Origin: Dacryopinax spathularia
Lineage: Eukaryota; Basidiomycota; Dacrymycetes; Dacrymycetales; Dacrymycetaceae
DNA: 64,000 nt
Direction: 5' to 3'
Assembly: GCA_037974965.1 (NCBI GenBank)
Contig: JBBPFI010000005.1
Location: 992,001 to 1,056,000, forward strand
Shown: piece by piece, positions 12,241 through 25,134 of the stretch
How the letters are laid out: every line of letters starts with the position of its first letter
Numbering within the stretch: position 1 is the first letter of the stretch
The notes under the pieces: generated by a model
Told to the model about the DNA's origin: nothing
The model's input: only the letters and a program-made list of their open reading frames with translations
Databases searched by the model: none
Position numbers and translations under genes: made by a program

Positions 12241-13801
12241 ATGAACCCCTCGACCTTTCCCCCCTTTGTCCATCTTACCCACTACGCTGTGCCTTTCGAC
12301 GAAGTTCTGTCTTATTGTTCCCCTCAAGAGTTGATCAGGTTGGGTTGCACGTCGAAGTTCATGGCCCGAGCACTGGAATACGCGTGGAAGAAGGCGAATC
12401 TCAAGCATATACGCAGCCTGTACAACACCCTCTCAAACAACCGAGTTGAGCAGGTAAGATGGGAGGAGTCAAATGAATCTTGCTGTCTATATCGAGTCAT
12501 TGCAGGTCCGCAACAGGATTGACCTCTATCGTTGGGCTGTGCGTGACCTTGAGCTTATGACGAGGAATTCAGCACAAGCGGAGATGTTGAGGGCGTTCCT
12601 GGATGTCCTCCGCCTGGCGGGCCGCGATGAAACCATATTCCCACTTCTTCGCAGACTGGATATTACCGCGTCGTCGTTCAACATGATAGCGGTCTCCGCG
12701 AAGTGCTTCACAACCAGCTTGAGTGCCGTTACGTTGATCATAGATCGGCAAACGCAAGGGTCAACAGTCGACTGGGGCGAAGCCACGAAGTCCTTCCTCG
12801 AACGTTTGCCCGAAGAGTGTCCTTGGCTGGAAGAACTTGGCTTGCAACAGGCAAGCTTCGGTCCACTGTCGTCGTTTCCGGCCGCACCCATCTTCGGGCA
12901 GCTCAGGAAGTTGAAGACGGTCGCACTCAACTTCTCTTACATATCAGGCGAGGTGTTGGAGGAACTCAATGCCACTGAAATCAAGCGACTCGAACTTGTT
13001 GGATCACGGAATGTTCCACTTCGAAGTAATGTTTGCGCCGGTCTCGAGAACCTGTCGCCGTGGGGAAGCTTGAAGGAAGTACTACTGAGTACATCGACAG
13101 CCAACATCATCCTCTTACTCGAAGCGACACAAGCGGAGCTGGAAATTGTGTCCCTCCATGTCTTGCACCCGGACCGGAGTGCGCCAGTCGCGGCGGTGGC
13201 GCGTGCTGTGGCTATCCGGATTCCCAAACTACGAGCTCTCCACTTCGAGTTACACTGTCACCTTTCAGATGTATCGTCATACGTGCTGCAGTTGACAGAC
13301 TTCCTCGCCCTGAGCGCATGCTACGATATGAACCTGTTCGAGCTGAAGTACCATTCTGTGAAGCCCATTAACACCGCCCACAACTCACTCCTCGTTCTGA
13401 CCAAAAACTGGGCGAAACTAGAGCGCTTCCGTGTATCGTGGGCGTCGCTATCTGGAGAGTACGAAGCACCCGGACGACCAGAAGAATGTTTCGCAATTAC
13501 GGACATCGCCGCGATGACCCACTCTTGTCCCAAGCTGGGGATAGTCGAGTTGACGATGGCAACTTTTGTGAATAGTATGGGCTGGCCAGAACCAGCTGAG
13601 CGGGAGGCTACGTTCATTGTGCAACTGGATACGATTATCGCGGAGAGGCACTTCCTTGCCACCGTCAAGGATCGCATCTGGCCAGGTCTACGTACGGTCT
13701 TTCTACAAGATGTGCCTGAGGTTGTGAGAAATTCTGACTCGGATGTCGAAGGGATCAGGGCAGCTTTGGCTCGCATGGAGAAGCGTCGCATTAGATTGTG
13801 A
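12241..13801 (+). CDS. F-box-like protein, paralog 2 of a tandem trio
   Basis: Two exons: 12241-12453 and 12506-13801, with a 52-nt intron (GTAAGA donor, TGCAG acceptor), also 502 residues. The F-box-like start contains PFDEVLSYCSPQELIRLGCT. It aligns along its length with the upstream paralog: LRRLDITAS, LKTVALNFSYIS, KRLELVGSRN and, near the end, DIAAMTHSCPKLGIVELTMATF then DRIWPGLRTVF. The intron falls just after the F-box-like segment in both, so they arose by tandem duplication of an intron-bearing gene. Divergence is high, so the duplication is old. The role as an adaptor of a ubiquitin ligase is inferred from the architecture only. Confidence 0.75.
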
Positions 13802-14192
13802 GGAAGGCCGGGGAAAGCGGGAGTAAGAAGAACACGTGTTCCTGCCAGATCGTTTGGAGAGCAGTGTCGAGTATATAACTAGAGATGCGTTCACTGGTTG
13901 TCATTCTAATGATGTGTATGCTTCGAGACCGTTGAGGAGCATGCATAGTTAGCGGTCGATCCCCGGTAACCGACCGCCAAAGCGGATGTATACAGAAGTG
14001 TATATCGCAGCGGCAAGAACTTCGCAAACGGCGCTTAGTCAGTAGGATGGTTGGTTACGGACTAATTCACTCATCAGCCTCCTCTCAGTGGCTGTGTCTA
14101 TCCGTACCAATGCTTGGGCCACGCCGGTTTTCAAGCCCTTTGAACTTGCACACGAATTGCATTATCATCTCCTCATACAACGTCTATCCACG

Positions 14193-15820
14193 ATGACGCG
14201 CTCTAATATTATACCAACAGTAGCGGAAAGAAGAGTCACTCGTAGCCGAATTCAGAGCTGGTCAACGATGTTAGATGCCCTCAACTTGTGCATGGCTTCG
14301 TGGGCGCTTGCTGGTGACCGCGAGCCCATCGTTTCTCTAGCACAGACATCACCGGACATCTTTCGAGAGGCAATCAAGTACTGCTGGCGAAGTTTGGGAC
14401 CGAAAGAATTCTTCAGACTTGTGCTGATCATGAGGGAAGGGAGGGGCTATCATGCCCTGAGTAAAGTGCGCATATACCTCAAACACTTGTGACTGTGGCT
14501 GACGGCGCTCTCTCACAGCGAACGGACGGCGGGCTGATGTATGCACGGCGGGTGGAGCGTATCAAGTTGGATCTAACTTCAGATATCTGCAAAGCCGCTT
14601 ACGAGAAGAATTTCCCTGTCATGCTCTCAAGTTCGGCCTTCCGCCAGCTGCGTGAACTAGATATCGCTGTCGATGAGCCTCACCAGCTGAGGCTGGCGAC
14701 AGAATGGGTTACGTCGAGGTTGGAAGGCACTATGCTTGCCCTCAAGAACGTGACCGGAGCTACTTGGAGATTGGAACGCAAACTACAGAACGCTTGGAAG
14801 CGGGCTTTGAGAGAATGGGCGGACGCTCTGGAAAACAAAGCTTCTGCCTTGAAGGCTATCAGTGTCTCAGGAGTCCCTGCGTTCGACGGAGCATGGCCCC
14901 AAGCGCTCGTAACGCTCGTCAAAGCGAAGGCGAACGATCTCCGCGAGCTTGCCTTCGACACGCGCTGTCTGAACTCTGATATGCTTTGCGCCCTATCTTC
15001 CGCTTGCCATCTGGAGCGTCTAACGATATCGCAAGCTGGAAAGGCCTTCCCGGTTTGGCAAGGCGAGCATTCGCACACGCCTCGCCACGACCCTCTGCTA
15101 GGGATATTTCTCCGTGCTGAACTGAAAATGGTACTGTCGATGCTACGCGGTTTGCGACTTTGTCCAGGAAGCATTGGGATCGAATGCCAGTTGTACGAGA
15201 TGGACGTGTACTGCATACAACAGCTCACCCACATAACCTCGCTCGGCCGAGATACTCTCAAAGATCTAACAATCGAGTGCTCTCTGGCCCAACACCTGAG
15301 TCGTGCGCCGGTCTCAGCTCGCTGGAACGATTTCGCTGCAGTTCCCAGGAGTCTCCGTAAGCTACACATAGAGCTGGACATCGGACATCCTTTGCGGCTG
15401 AATGACGCGGCTATGGCGAGCTTTATCTCAGAAATGAAGTATCTTGAAGATCTCACCCTACTCTGGAATCAGCTGGAAGACAAGCTCCCTGCCGACGTGA
15501 ACGATCTCGATGACGACGTGCCCTTCGCGATCTGCTGCCTCACTTGGCCTGGAGTCATCCGTTTGGCTTCCATGGACGGCAGTTTGCGTCGATTGCGGGT
15601 GACTATGCTGGACTTGCGCACCATGAGAGACGTCCCGATCACACCCGCTCACGGAAGAGGCCTTCACGTGCGCGCCACGACCATCTTTGTTGGTTCAACG
15701 GACGAGACCGCCTGTGCCTTGTCAATGACTCCATACTTTGTTACGCTGAATGTGGATACACCGGAAGAGCATGCCATTGTGGAGGAAGCGCAAGCTATTA
15801 TCGCTGCTAGAACCAAGTGA
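14193..15820 (+). CDS. F-box-like protein, paralog 3 (more diverged)
   Basis: Two exons: 14193-14465 and 14519-15820, with a 53-nt intron (GTGCGC donor, CACAG acceptor), 524 residues. I chose the ATG at 14193 because the open frame reaches back to 14088 only from a GTG. The F-box-like segment (SLAQTSPDIFREAIKYCWRS) sits about 50 residues in, and the intron again follows it. The Leu-rich body (for example FRQLRELDIAVDE, LRKLHIELDIG, LEDLTLLWNQLE) matches the plan of the two upstream genes, but the conserved C-terminal TDIA-MTH block is not evident. It is therefore a distant paralog, or a different subfamily that joined the cluster. Confidence 0.65.
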
Positions 15821-17538
15821 ATGGGTAGCGTGGGAGGCAACGGACCTCTGGGTGGGGAGTGCCGAAAGAGGTGGTTTTCGCCCCATGGGAGAGATTATGG
15901 ACTCACTAAGACCTAGGCATTCGTAATCCGGGAAAGGGTCGAAGGAGAGAGTGCATGTGCGGTTGTTATGTTCCGGCCAGCCAGGGAGTGGGTGGCGAGC
16001 ATTATGAGTAGCGAGTACTAATGAACATTGACATGTAGTTATCACTCCAGCTAGCTGTATGACTTGTTCCGCTTTCAACGGGGATTGCGGCCATAAGTAT
16101 ATCCTTCCAATCAGGGTATCTGTATAGTCCTACCGGCGCCCGTCTCATCCGGCTCGGATTTTTGATGCGAGAAGATACAGCGTGTGAACGGCGCGGAGAT
16201 TCGCTTCCGATGTCGCGGATTGAGCGGTGCCGGTCAGGCACTGCACGCGGGAACAATCGTTCTGCGCAAACTCGACTCGCTCATTCTTGTTTCCTGCTTG
16301 ACCACCATGTTGCCAGCTGTCGCTGGTATCTTGTTCATTCGCCTCTCCTCAGGACAGAATGGATGGGGAGAACCGCCTGTAGTCTGCACTAATGGCTTCA
16401 ATCTTGGCTGGAATCTCGATGTGAACGTCCCCAAGGGGAGGAGTTGCAGGTAGGGCGCGGTCCCTCCCAGCGAGCTCAGGGAATGAAGGGACTATCCAAA
16501 TAGTACGTACGATTCCAGGTTCGCCCTTGTACCGCAGATTGATAAATTAGCGGTATCGCTTCAACCAGATAAATACCTGTCAATCATGCTCGTATCCGTT
16601 TGTGTACGCTCGGACACCGCTCCAGCGACAGCCCTACGCAACCGCCATGCCCGGTGACGAGCAACGATGCCATAGGTCCAACTAAGAGGATTCGAAGACT
16701 AAACGAGCCTCCACTGTGACTGTCTGTAGGCAGGATCTAGAGCTACACTTGGGGTGCTCAACAGGCTGAGCGGGGCAGTTGCAAGGAGAACACGGTGGCT
16801 TCTCAAGCTAAAGGGGGTGAGCTCAGAAGTGAAGGCAATCTCCAGATAGTATGTACGATCTCATGTCCGCATCCTGTTCTGCATAGGTTAATATCTCCGC
16901 AGGTTCCCTGTATGTAGCGAAAATAACTGTCAACTGAACTGAGTTGTCTTTGTGCTTGCACCCCGGTTCAGCAGCGGTATATCGCGACTTGCAACTATGC
17001 AAGGAATCCGTGGGTGCTGGAATGACCAGATGGTACGGACACCCGCCCCGCCGCGCATCGGTCGTTGGGCGCGCCCATGTTCATTTCGCGAGCGGCTAGG
17101 ACTCCGCCGATAGCTGCTTCGACTGCTCTCGTGCTGTGACGGCATTGACGGTCGCCTTTCACCCGTGTCTTACTCGCAACTCTCGGCCGCCCGTTTCTGT
17201 CGTTGCAAGGTGGCGTCTGCGTTGTTCATGGATTTTGTTCTACGTTCATCATACGCATACTTGCCAGATTAGCATACCGTCACTCGTTCGCCGACTGCTT
17301 CAGCTCTTGACTACCCTCAAGCCCATCTGCATAGGGCCCAAATGCCTACGGGGGGTAGTGTGCAACAAGAGGATTGCGGCATGCAGCAATCCAAGGTTCG
17401 TCTTAGTTGACATACGGTCATGGACGGCAGCTCATTGTATGTGACAGGTAATAGGGACCATGGACGGCCATGGACGGCCATGCCCTGGCCATCCATATGT
17501 ATGTCTGGTGACCGTTCATCGCCGTCGACTGTCCACGG
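15821..17538. other. Intergenic, no convincing gene
   Basis: Short open stretches on both strands without supporting splice signals. A weakly repeated block is visible: GAGCTCAGGGAATGAAGGG near 16470 and a similar GAGCTCAGAAGTGAAGG near 16810, each followed by AGTA-GTACGAT. Around 17455-17490 there are tandem CCATGGACGG decamers. Confidence 0.4.
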
Positions 17539-18287
17539 ATGACCTTTCCAGTGTTCAAGCGATATATACAGGGAGGACCCGTTAGCAGGACAGTGGATGA
17601 AGGGGGAAGGTTCATTCAGGTACATATATGCGCTAGCCAGTACGCATTCCTGCTAACTCGGGTGTGCAGCCCCTCAATGAGGAGGAGCGCGTCATTTTCG
17701 GGCACGCTGCTTTCAATCAGGTTCGTGGTCTATCTCGGTCTGAAATATAAGCTTACTGACTACTCTCGACAGTCTCAATGGCCAGGTCAAGGTTTCAGGG
17801 AATATAGATGATACTGCTATGCGCTCGCAAGTGCCTCTAATCGTCTATTGCTTGGTCCTGGTCGTTTTAACGGCTGCCATCTCTCGCAGGGATCAAACGG
17901 GATCCGTCAGGTGTGGGAGTGGGATGGCGACCATGAGCATGAAGTTGCAGCAGCCAGCCCATCTGGTCATGGATCCAAGGTGCGACCCCTTCATTGATCG
18001 CTCACGGCGCGAATGTTCACTTACGCGAATCTGAACGCAAGGGGTTTGCCTCGGCTCGTCGCTGGCTTGTGCGCAGGCTCCGACGTCCTCACGCCTACCA
18101 TCACAGCCCGGCTGGACAAGGTGACCATGACAGTGGTAGTGGATCTGGACCTGATACCGACCACCGAAGCCGTTGGAAGAATGCCTTATCCATCACAGTC
18201 GAAGCCGCCAGGTTCGTTTATTACACCGCTAAAGCAATCATGGTGCTTTTCAATGGGGGTGGTGAGGGCGACGACCCGCTCTGAAGG
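17539..18287 (+). CDS. Possible small multi-exon gene, model unresolved
   Basis: Several small segments with good splice sites lie in order. Exon 17539-17619 ends at GTACAT, an acceptor GTGCAG precedes 17670, exon 17670-17720 (EEERVIFGHAAFNQ) ends at GTTCGT, and an acceptor CGACAG precedes 17773. Further on, a segment near 17890-17985 (REG-like start, VWEWDGDHEHEVAAASPSGH) ends at GTGCGA, and a final open stretch ends with SITVEAARFVYYTAKAIMVL and a TGA at 18282-18284. I could not find one frame that joins all of these, so this may be two small genes or decayed sequence. No known domain is seen. Confidence 0.25.
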
Positions 18288-18812
18288 TTATGTTCCCATC
18301 TATTCTTTTTCCCATTACGACGGAGGCCAGCTCTGTCCTCGCGCTCCTTGTAGCGTCCTGTAGACAACTAGGCAGATGTGATGGAATGAATCATCGGAGG
18401 ATCTTGGTCTACAACCAGGCCACTGTAAAGAGGGAGAACCCGTAAGGAAGCAGACACCGGCGAACGCAAACTGCACAATGTGAACTCCTCATCTCGTCCT
18501 TCTTTTACGGGATGATTTAGTCATCGATTTGAGGGCACGGTAAGAACAGAACCTCTAGCAGCGGGTTTCCGGGCTGCTTTTCCAGCAACAGTCGCACGGT
18601 GGCCGCAAACGTCGCACAAAATGATAACTGACATAGGCATGAAGGAGACGATTCCGACTAGGGCCCGCCTCTTCTCATCTGTCCAGCCGGGCTTTATAAC
18701 TGGAATGTATCCGTGCAAAATTAGGAAGAATGAAGAGAAAGAAATGATTGCAGCGGCAAGGGCAAAACGGTGAAGAACGAGACGAAGTCCGTGTGCAGGA
18801 AAGCGAAGGTCC

Positions 18813-21800
18813 TTAGATAGATTCGCAGAATGAACAGTGCACGTTAAGGGTGTTGCGGAAAATTGCGGCTATAGAGAACATCCTGTCAGCGGCATGTACA
18901 TCATCAACTCCCGGGAAACACTCACGTATTGCGATCAACGCGATAAAGATTGCCATGACAACGAGGTAGACTATCGAATACTTGATTACGATATGTCTTC
19001 TGCTCTTCTTCTGCTTGATGGAGTACAACGGTGCCCGAATTTGCTTCGAGGGCCGTAACCAGAAGAGCACTGTACCAACATCAGTAAAAAGACGGTCAAT
19101 TATAGTAATCATATGCGTACTTGTTGAATGCAGCGTATCCACGAACGGAATAATCATGGGCACAGAGCACATGAAGAGGAGCACGTGTCCAAGCAGGAAA
19201 TCGCCGCTCCACAAAGATAGTTCGACAATCTTGACAACAAACTCCCTCGCCGGCTGGGACATGATGTGGTGACCAGGACCACGTCCGTACCACTTGCCGG
19301 TCCACCACGCCCTATTAGTCTCGTCGTTCTTAAACTCGCGACTGATGAACACTGAGATCAGGGTTTTGTGAATAGCACGCTCGATGAAGATCACGGCGAG
19401 CAGGCCAAGTACGGCGTGCGACACGTCCCAGGATTCCAAGAAACAGAGGAATTCAAAGAAGGCAATCATACCTAGGAAAGGGAATTAGCAAACGTTAACA
19501 TTTGGGACAAGCAACTCACCGAAGAGGGCAGCGAAGTGAGCCGTGGCTGTCATGACAGCGCCAAACTTGACGCAGGTCCCGCTGAGCACTGGTCCAAGGA
19601 ACAGGGAGATCATAAACAGAACCAGGAGAACTGCCATATTCCAGACGATAGGCCCAAGCGACACAATGGCAATCCGAACAATGGGATTGGCGGAAAGCCC
19701 TGTCTTCGGGTCGGGGAAAGACTTGACGAACATGTAGGCGATGATGAACAGGATGGCCATGATCCATGGGAAGATGATTTCCGAGAACAGCACCGCACGC
19801 CACGAGACGCGCGGAACGTCGCCACCAGTAAGTGGCTCAGAGCGTTGACCCAAGCGCTTCTTCTGGTAACCGGTGATCATCGTACGGCTCAGTCGGCAGT
19901 ATCCAATCCACGAATTCGTATGCTGCTTCGAGTTGCCGCGAGACATCCAGCGCAGGTACTCACGGTAGTCGACGATGAAATCGGTGAAAGAGAACTGATG
20001 CGGGTTGAATAGGAACGGAGCGATGCAGAGCGCGAGCACCGAGATCCAGAAATAGATCAAGTGCGGCATCCAGATCGACAACGTTGCATACAACAGCATC
20101 AGCAGGGTCCGTGCGCCCATGTAAATACTCGGGCCAGCGAAACGTGAGTAGAGTATGCTGAATGATATGCGAGAAGTGGCGAATACATGACCAGTTGCAA
20201 TGTACCGAGCACCACCGAAGGTCAAGTTACTCAGAATCGAGTGGCAGTAGATTTGGGTGGAAAACACTTCGAACACCGGTGACAATGACAAGAAATGTTT
20301 GCCAAGGCGTAGTAGGGCGCGACCCGTGCCCCGCTCGGTCAGTTCTATGCGAAAGATCAGAACGGCCGCGAAGCGCACTTATGAAGGATAAAACCGTACC
20401 TTGGAGGAAGAGCGGGAAGAAGGCAATAAAGAACACCAGGAAGATACTGATGATACAGTGCTGGATCCAGAGGAACGTGGGCACCAGGTTTTAACAGCCC
20501 GGCTGACCGCCTAGCACGTCGCCGTTGGAGTTAGTCTTGCATACGGTCAACTGCTTGTTTAGTGTTCCAAGGAAAACCACTGTGAAGCAACCTCAATACG
20601 CCGGCCGACCCGGGGTACGCTTACGACTCACAAGCAACCATGAACATTTGTACGGAGGCGATAACCAGGATGTTGTTGATATGGAAACCGGGATGGCCAT
20701 AGTAGAAGGCGAGGAAGCGGTCGATTGGGAGCTGGGTGCCGAGGTAATAATATTCCCTCGAAAGCATCTGCTCACCCATGCCAGTTCCGATCTTGGTCCG
20801 GAAGCTCAGAATGGTGCCGAAGCCGAGATCACGACCTTTGCCACACTGGTAGTATTCCGTATGTTTGATTCTTCCACCTCGACCAAAGGCGTTCATACCG
20901 GCGTAGATATCTTCGTTCAAATGTAATCCTTTTTGCGCCTTGGAGACGCCACCACGTGTGTTCATGAAGATGGCGTTCAGGAAATCGGGATGCCCATAAT
21001 GGAGTTTACCTCCGATCCAAGAGAGAGCCCTTGCAGCGAGAGTACCGAACGTCTGTTCTTTGCCCGCAGCTACATCTCCGAGGATACCGATATTCTCCGA
21101 GAAGATATATTCGCGAGCGCCGACAATAGCAACGGGAGGCTTGACGAACTCCTTGTGGCCCCAGTGCGCATAGGGAGACTGGCTTGACAGGCTGTATTCC
21201 TCGAACTCGCCAAGCACGTTACGAATCTTTAAGCACTCCTCCAGATAGTTGTCTTGGTTGGCGTCGATAAGCTGCAGGTACTCGCCACGGTAGAATATGA
21301 TCGCATGGTTCTGGTTATCGGACTTGCCGTCGCCGAGAATTGGGTTACCGGGCAATTCGACACGGAACTTGGGACGGCGGCGGCCGGTCTCAGGGATGAT
21401 CTCGGAGTATCCGTCGATGAGTGCAGAAAAGAGCCGTGGTTCCCCACCTTCCTTTCCAGGCGACTCTTCGTCCAGGTAGGCGATTTGCAAGTCGGGATAA
21501 GCGCGAAGCAGGAATTCGGCGTTGGCGAGCTCTTCAGCTGTGAACTTGTTGTAACGCTGCATCGACACGACCATTTTGAACTTGCGACGTGCCATTCGCT
21601 CCAGCTCACGCTCGAGCTTGTCGGTGTTACCGCCGAACAGTTGGACAACTTCGGGGTTTTCAACTCGGTAGAGCAACTTGATCGCCTTTGAGTAATTCAT
21701 GAAGCCAGAAACAGTGCGGTACAGCGTCTGAGCACGCAGCGACGCCCAAATCCGCGTCCGCAGGGTGAACTCAGGAGCGGCAGACCTGAAGCCAATGCAG

Positions 21801-24640
21801 TAGAAAGGCAAGTCATCCGCCTTGTTCATGATTGACTTCTCGTCTCCGGCGCCACCGAAGGGATTGCTTGCTGTACCGTTGAATGCCGCTGCTTCCTCCG
21901 CCAGAATCTTGGTATCCTTGACGAAATTGTCCCACTCGATCGGATGCAATTGCTTGAGATACTCCAGGAGGGTGACACGGGTGTTCTGGTCCTCCTCACG
22001 GATGATTTCACGGAGAGAGAGCAGAATCTTCTCCGAATAGTGCGGCGTCAGGACAGTAAATGTTGGCATGGCATCGACCGGCAACGGTTCCGGAATTGCC
22101 GTTGTTAGTGACTGGGCGAAGAAGGAGATGCGCCGTTCGGCTTCGGATCCAGGAGGGAAGAACTCGCCCTTGTAGCTTCTATCCCCTTGCGAGATGAAGA
22201 AGGGCGGGGCGCGTAGAGTGCGGCGACCATCTTGATCGGACTGGACTTGATGGTACAGAAGTTTCTGTACGTGATCGATGGATAGAAGATGCTCGCGGTA
22301 CATCGAGATGATGATGGCGTTCCAAATTTGAGATACCAGGACCTTGGGCTTATACTTCACTTCCATATCCGCGGTAGCGAGTAGCTTGGCGTAGATCCGT
22401 TTGGGCAGCCGCATGTAGATGTCCTTCCATGGCGTCCAAATGGAGAGGCCGAGCGCGAACGAGCGACCGATGGAAAAGACGGTGTACCAGATGACGTACC
22501 AAAGGAAGGTATCGAGGAAGAATAGGCAGAGATCCATGACGAACATAATGGTGAGCGTGAAAGCCGGCTGATTGGAGCACAGGGCAGCACCGAAGTACTT
22601 CTCCGAGCAGCGTTGCACTCGCATGCCAACCAGGACGAGCACGGGCTCCCGGAAAGACTGCGTGAGGAAGAAGTACGACTCGGTAGCCTTGCAACCGAAG
22701 ACGAGGGTCCACAGAGCAATACTGGCGATGCGCGACTTGAAGTCCAGCTTGGGGTAGGAAGCCGTAAAGGTCTGCGACGCTAGGTACTTCCGGTTCTTCC
22801 CCGCGACGCGGTCTCCAAACATGCGACCGGAAGGCATTGTTGAGAATAGCAGTGTTGCCGAAACTGACGCGAAGAACTGAACAATGCCGAGGATCAAGGC
22901 GACTTGTGAAGTTCTGTCGAATCCTGCGATATATATACAGTGGGACCAGCCGTAATTCCCAGGGTGACGAGGAGGAAAAGAAGACGCCGTCCGAGATGTG
23001 AGGTGTTGTTCCAGGTAGTGGGGATGAAGGAGAATTCGGCCAAAGTCGCAAGAATCATAATCACAGTCGACACAGCTCCTCCCAACGCAGTACACGACCA
23101 CGTCATAGCTGCCGTCGGCGTTGTGGTACCCGGGCTGGCATAGATAGTTGGTGCGTTGTAAGCGGTGTAGTACCAGAAGAGGGAGATGTGGATGACCCAG
23201 ATTCGGTTGAAATCGACGAGCAGCTGCAGGAACGACCGTTTCTCGTAGAAAGTCTTGAAGAACACGCGGTTCCAGTCGATCTTGTCAAATTTCATGAAAC
23301 GCTTTGCTGGCGGAAAATCGACGAGGCGCGTCTGCCCGTACAAATTAGCAGCTAGTAAGGGCGTCGGGCTGTGACTCGACGCACCTTGTCAGTCAGGACG
23401 ATCCGGGCAATGCCCTCAGGATACCAGAACAACTGGTTGACATCGTCGTACCCGATAATATGCTCGTGATCCTTCTCCTTCCTGACAAACTTTCCGTCCA
23501 CTACCTCATACCCCTGATCCCTGAAGAAGCGATACAGCGGCTTGACCACGGCCCGCAAGTAGAGCCCTTCCGGCACAGGCTCGACGCGGTTCTGGCACTC
23601 TGGTGATCGATAGTAGTCGTCGGCGCACTTGAAGATGAAAGCCAGGCACTCAGGTACGAAGCGAACATGGGTGGCCTCGCCCCAACAAAGCAGGAAAAGG
23701 GCAATCTGCCTGAGCCTGTCGTACTGCGACATGGCGTTCATGGCCTCGCGCCAACGGTTGAGGGCGGTATGCAGACTCTTCTCGCTCGCGGTCTTGGGCG
23801 CCTTTTGCTTTGGCCCGCCGCCTCGCATGCTTCGCATTCGGGTCAACGTGCTCGGATTTTGGGAGCTGCCGACAGCGTCGTCCAGGTCGAGCTGGGCAGC
23901 AAAGTACCATTTGCGGTAGTTGGCATGTTGACCTCCGATGTAGTCGGCGTGCAGTGTAAGAAGGGCCTGGTTTGGCGACATGCGACTAGCACGGGAATCC
24001 AGCTGCGTCATGAGGAAGTCGAACATGTTGCGCATGGAGTCCCTCTGGAAGCCAAACTTCTGCGTAAGGTCGAGGAAGATATCTTCGATTTCCTCCTTCG
24101 ATAGAGGGATCTGACGACCAGGGGACCAAGCTGGGTAGGGCTCGCGGGCGCCTTGAGGGACGTAGTCGGTGAAGGTCGGGGTCGAGCTTTCCGAGGTTGC
24201 CATACGTGGCGGCATAAGAGATTCGGCGGAAGGAGCATATCGCTGGCCGTACACGTCTCCTTCGCTCACGGAGTCGCCATCACGCGGTTGGGCTGTGTGG
24301 TTGTTCCAAGCAAAGAGCAACAGAGGCATTGTCAGCAACAGCAGGACAGTCTACAATGAGCGCCACGTACCGTACGGATCGTACGAACCACCTTGGTCAT
24401 AGTAGTTGCCTTGTTGACCTAATACATCTGTCAGAACAGCTCTGTGCTGGGACCTAGCGTTGTACATACTGGCGTCATCATCGTAGTACCGCTGCCCATG
24501 GCCCTGACCGGACGGTGTGGAGAATGGATCCCGAGGGTCGGAAGGTGGAGCATAGGGCGCATTGTACGAGTTCGGCGCCGGCGGCTGGATCGCGTAAGGC
24601 CGCGATATGGTCGAAGGATGATGCTATGGACAAGGACGAT
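18813..24640 (-). pseudogene. FKS1: 1,3-beta-glucan synthase (FKS family), probable pseudogene
   Basis: The intact enzyme is a plasma-membrane protein that makes cell-wall beta-1,3-glucan from UDP-glucose. The N-terminal domain (24338-23385) has the FKS segment with SKEEIEDIFLDLTQKFGFQR and CWGEATHVRFVPECLAFIFK. The catalytic core includes [60 protein letters not shown] and [21 protein letters not shown]-terminal membrane segments follow (WWTGKWYGRGPG, LFWLRPSKQIRAP). Clean introns include 23332-23384 and one within the segment before LFWLRPS. Two disabling changes are visible. Near 22930 a TA-repeat is one unit too long, shifting the frame between AGPTVYI and [10 protein letters not shown]. 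Near 20492 a TAA replaces the Tyr codon in GQPGCYNL. The usually invariant GRGFAT reads GHVFAT. The 3' end is unclear: a stop at 18813, or splicing into an open stretch down to 18521. The 5' end near 24.6 kb is spliced and not fixed. Confidence 0.8.
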
Positions 24641-25134
24641 TGTGTTTGACTGCCCTTGTCCTGGATGGAGATGGTGTCGAAGTGGGTGATGGGTACGATA
24701 ACGAGAGTCGGGTGCCTATAGCAGAGTGACAGGAAGGGAAGAGATAGAGCGGGAGAGGGGCTGCCGATGTGACAGCGACTCAGAAGAGGAGAGGAGTGAA
24801 GGAAGCGGAGTCGCCCGGCCAAGGGTCCCGCGCGCGCAGGCCTGTCACCTCCTGCTTGCCGTACACTTCTATCGTCTTGCATACTCCTTGAGGGTATTCC
24901 GTCCGCTTCCATGAAAAATCCTTCGGATTGTGAAAGCAAGTACCGCTAATTGCCACTAACCCTTCTCTGGACGGAATATAACCTCACAGAACGTCCCTCT
25001 TGAGCGGCTGACGGATGTTCCCCATTAGGCAATGATACTGGAACCAGAGGAACACGATAACTATGTCAATGACAAAAATGCTGTTTGAGCTACTTTATTT
25101 ATCTGTTGGGACTTGTCTGCCTACGTATGCTAGG
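24640..25134. other. Upstream region of the glucan synthase
   Basis: Contains the likely promoter and any first exon of the glucan synthase copy. An acceptor CATAG is seen near 24629, so a small upstream exon probably lies here. No other gene is seen. Confidence 0.35.

Noticed and set aside
17455-17490. CCATGGACGG tandem decamers as an operator or origin
   Set aside because: Only two to three copies, with no related sites and no gene context.
20162-24104. Several plus-strand open frames of 60-145 codons opposite the glucan synthase
   Set aside because: Shadows of the minus-strand coding sequence; no splice or start support and no similarity to known proteins.
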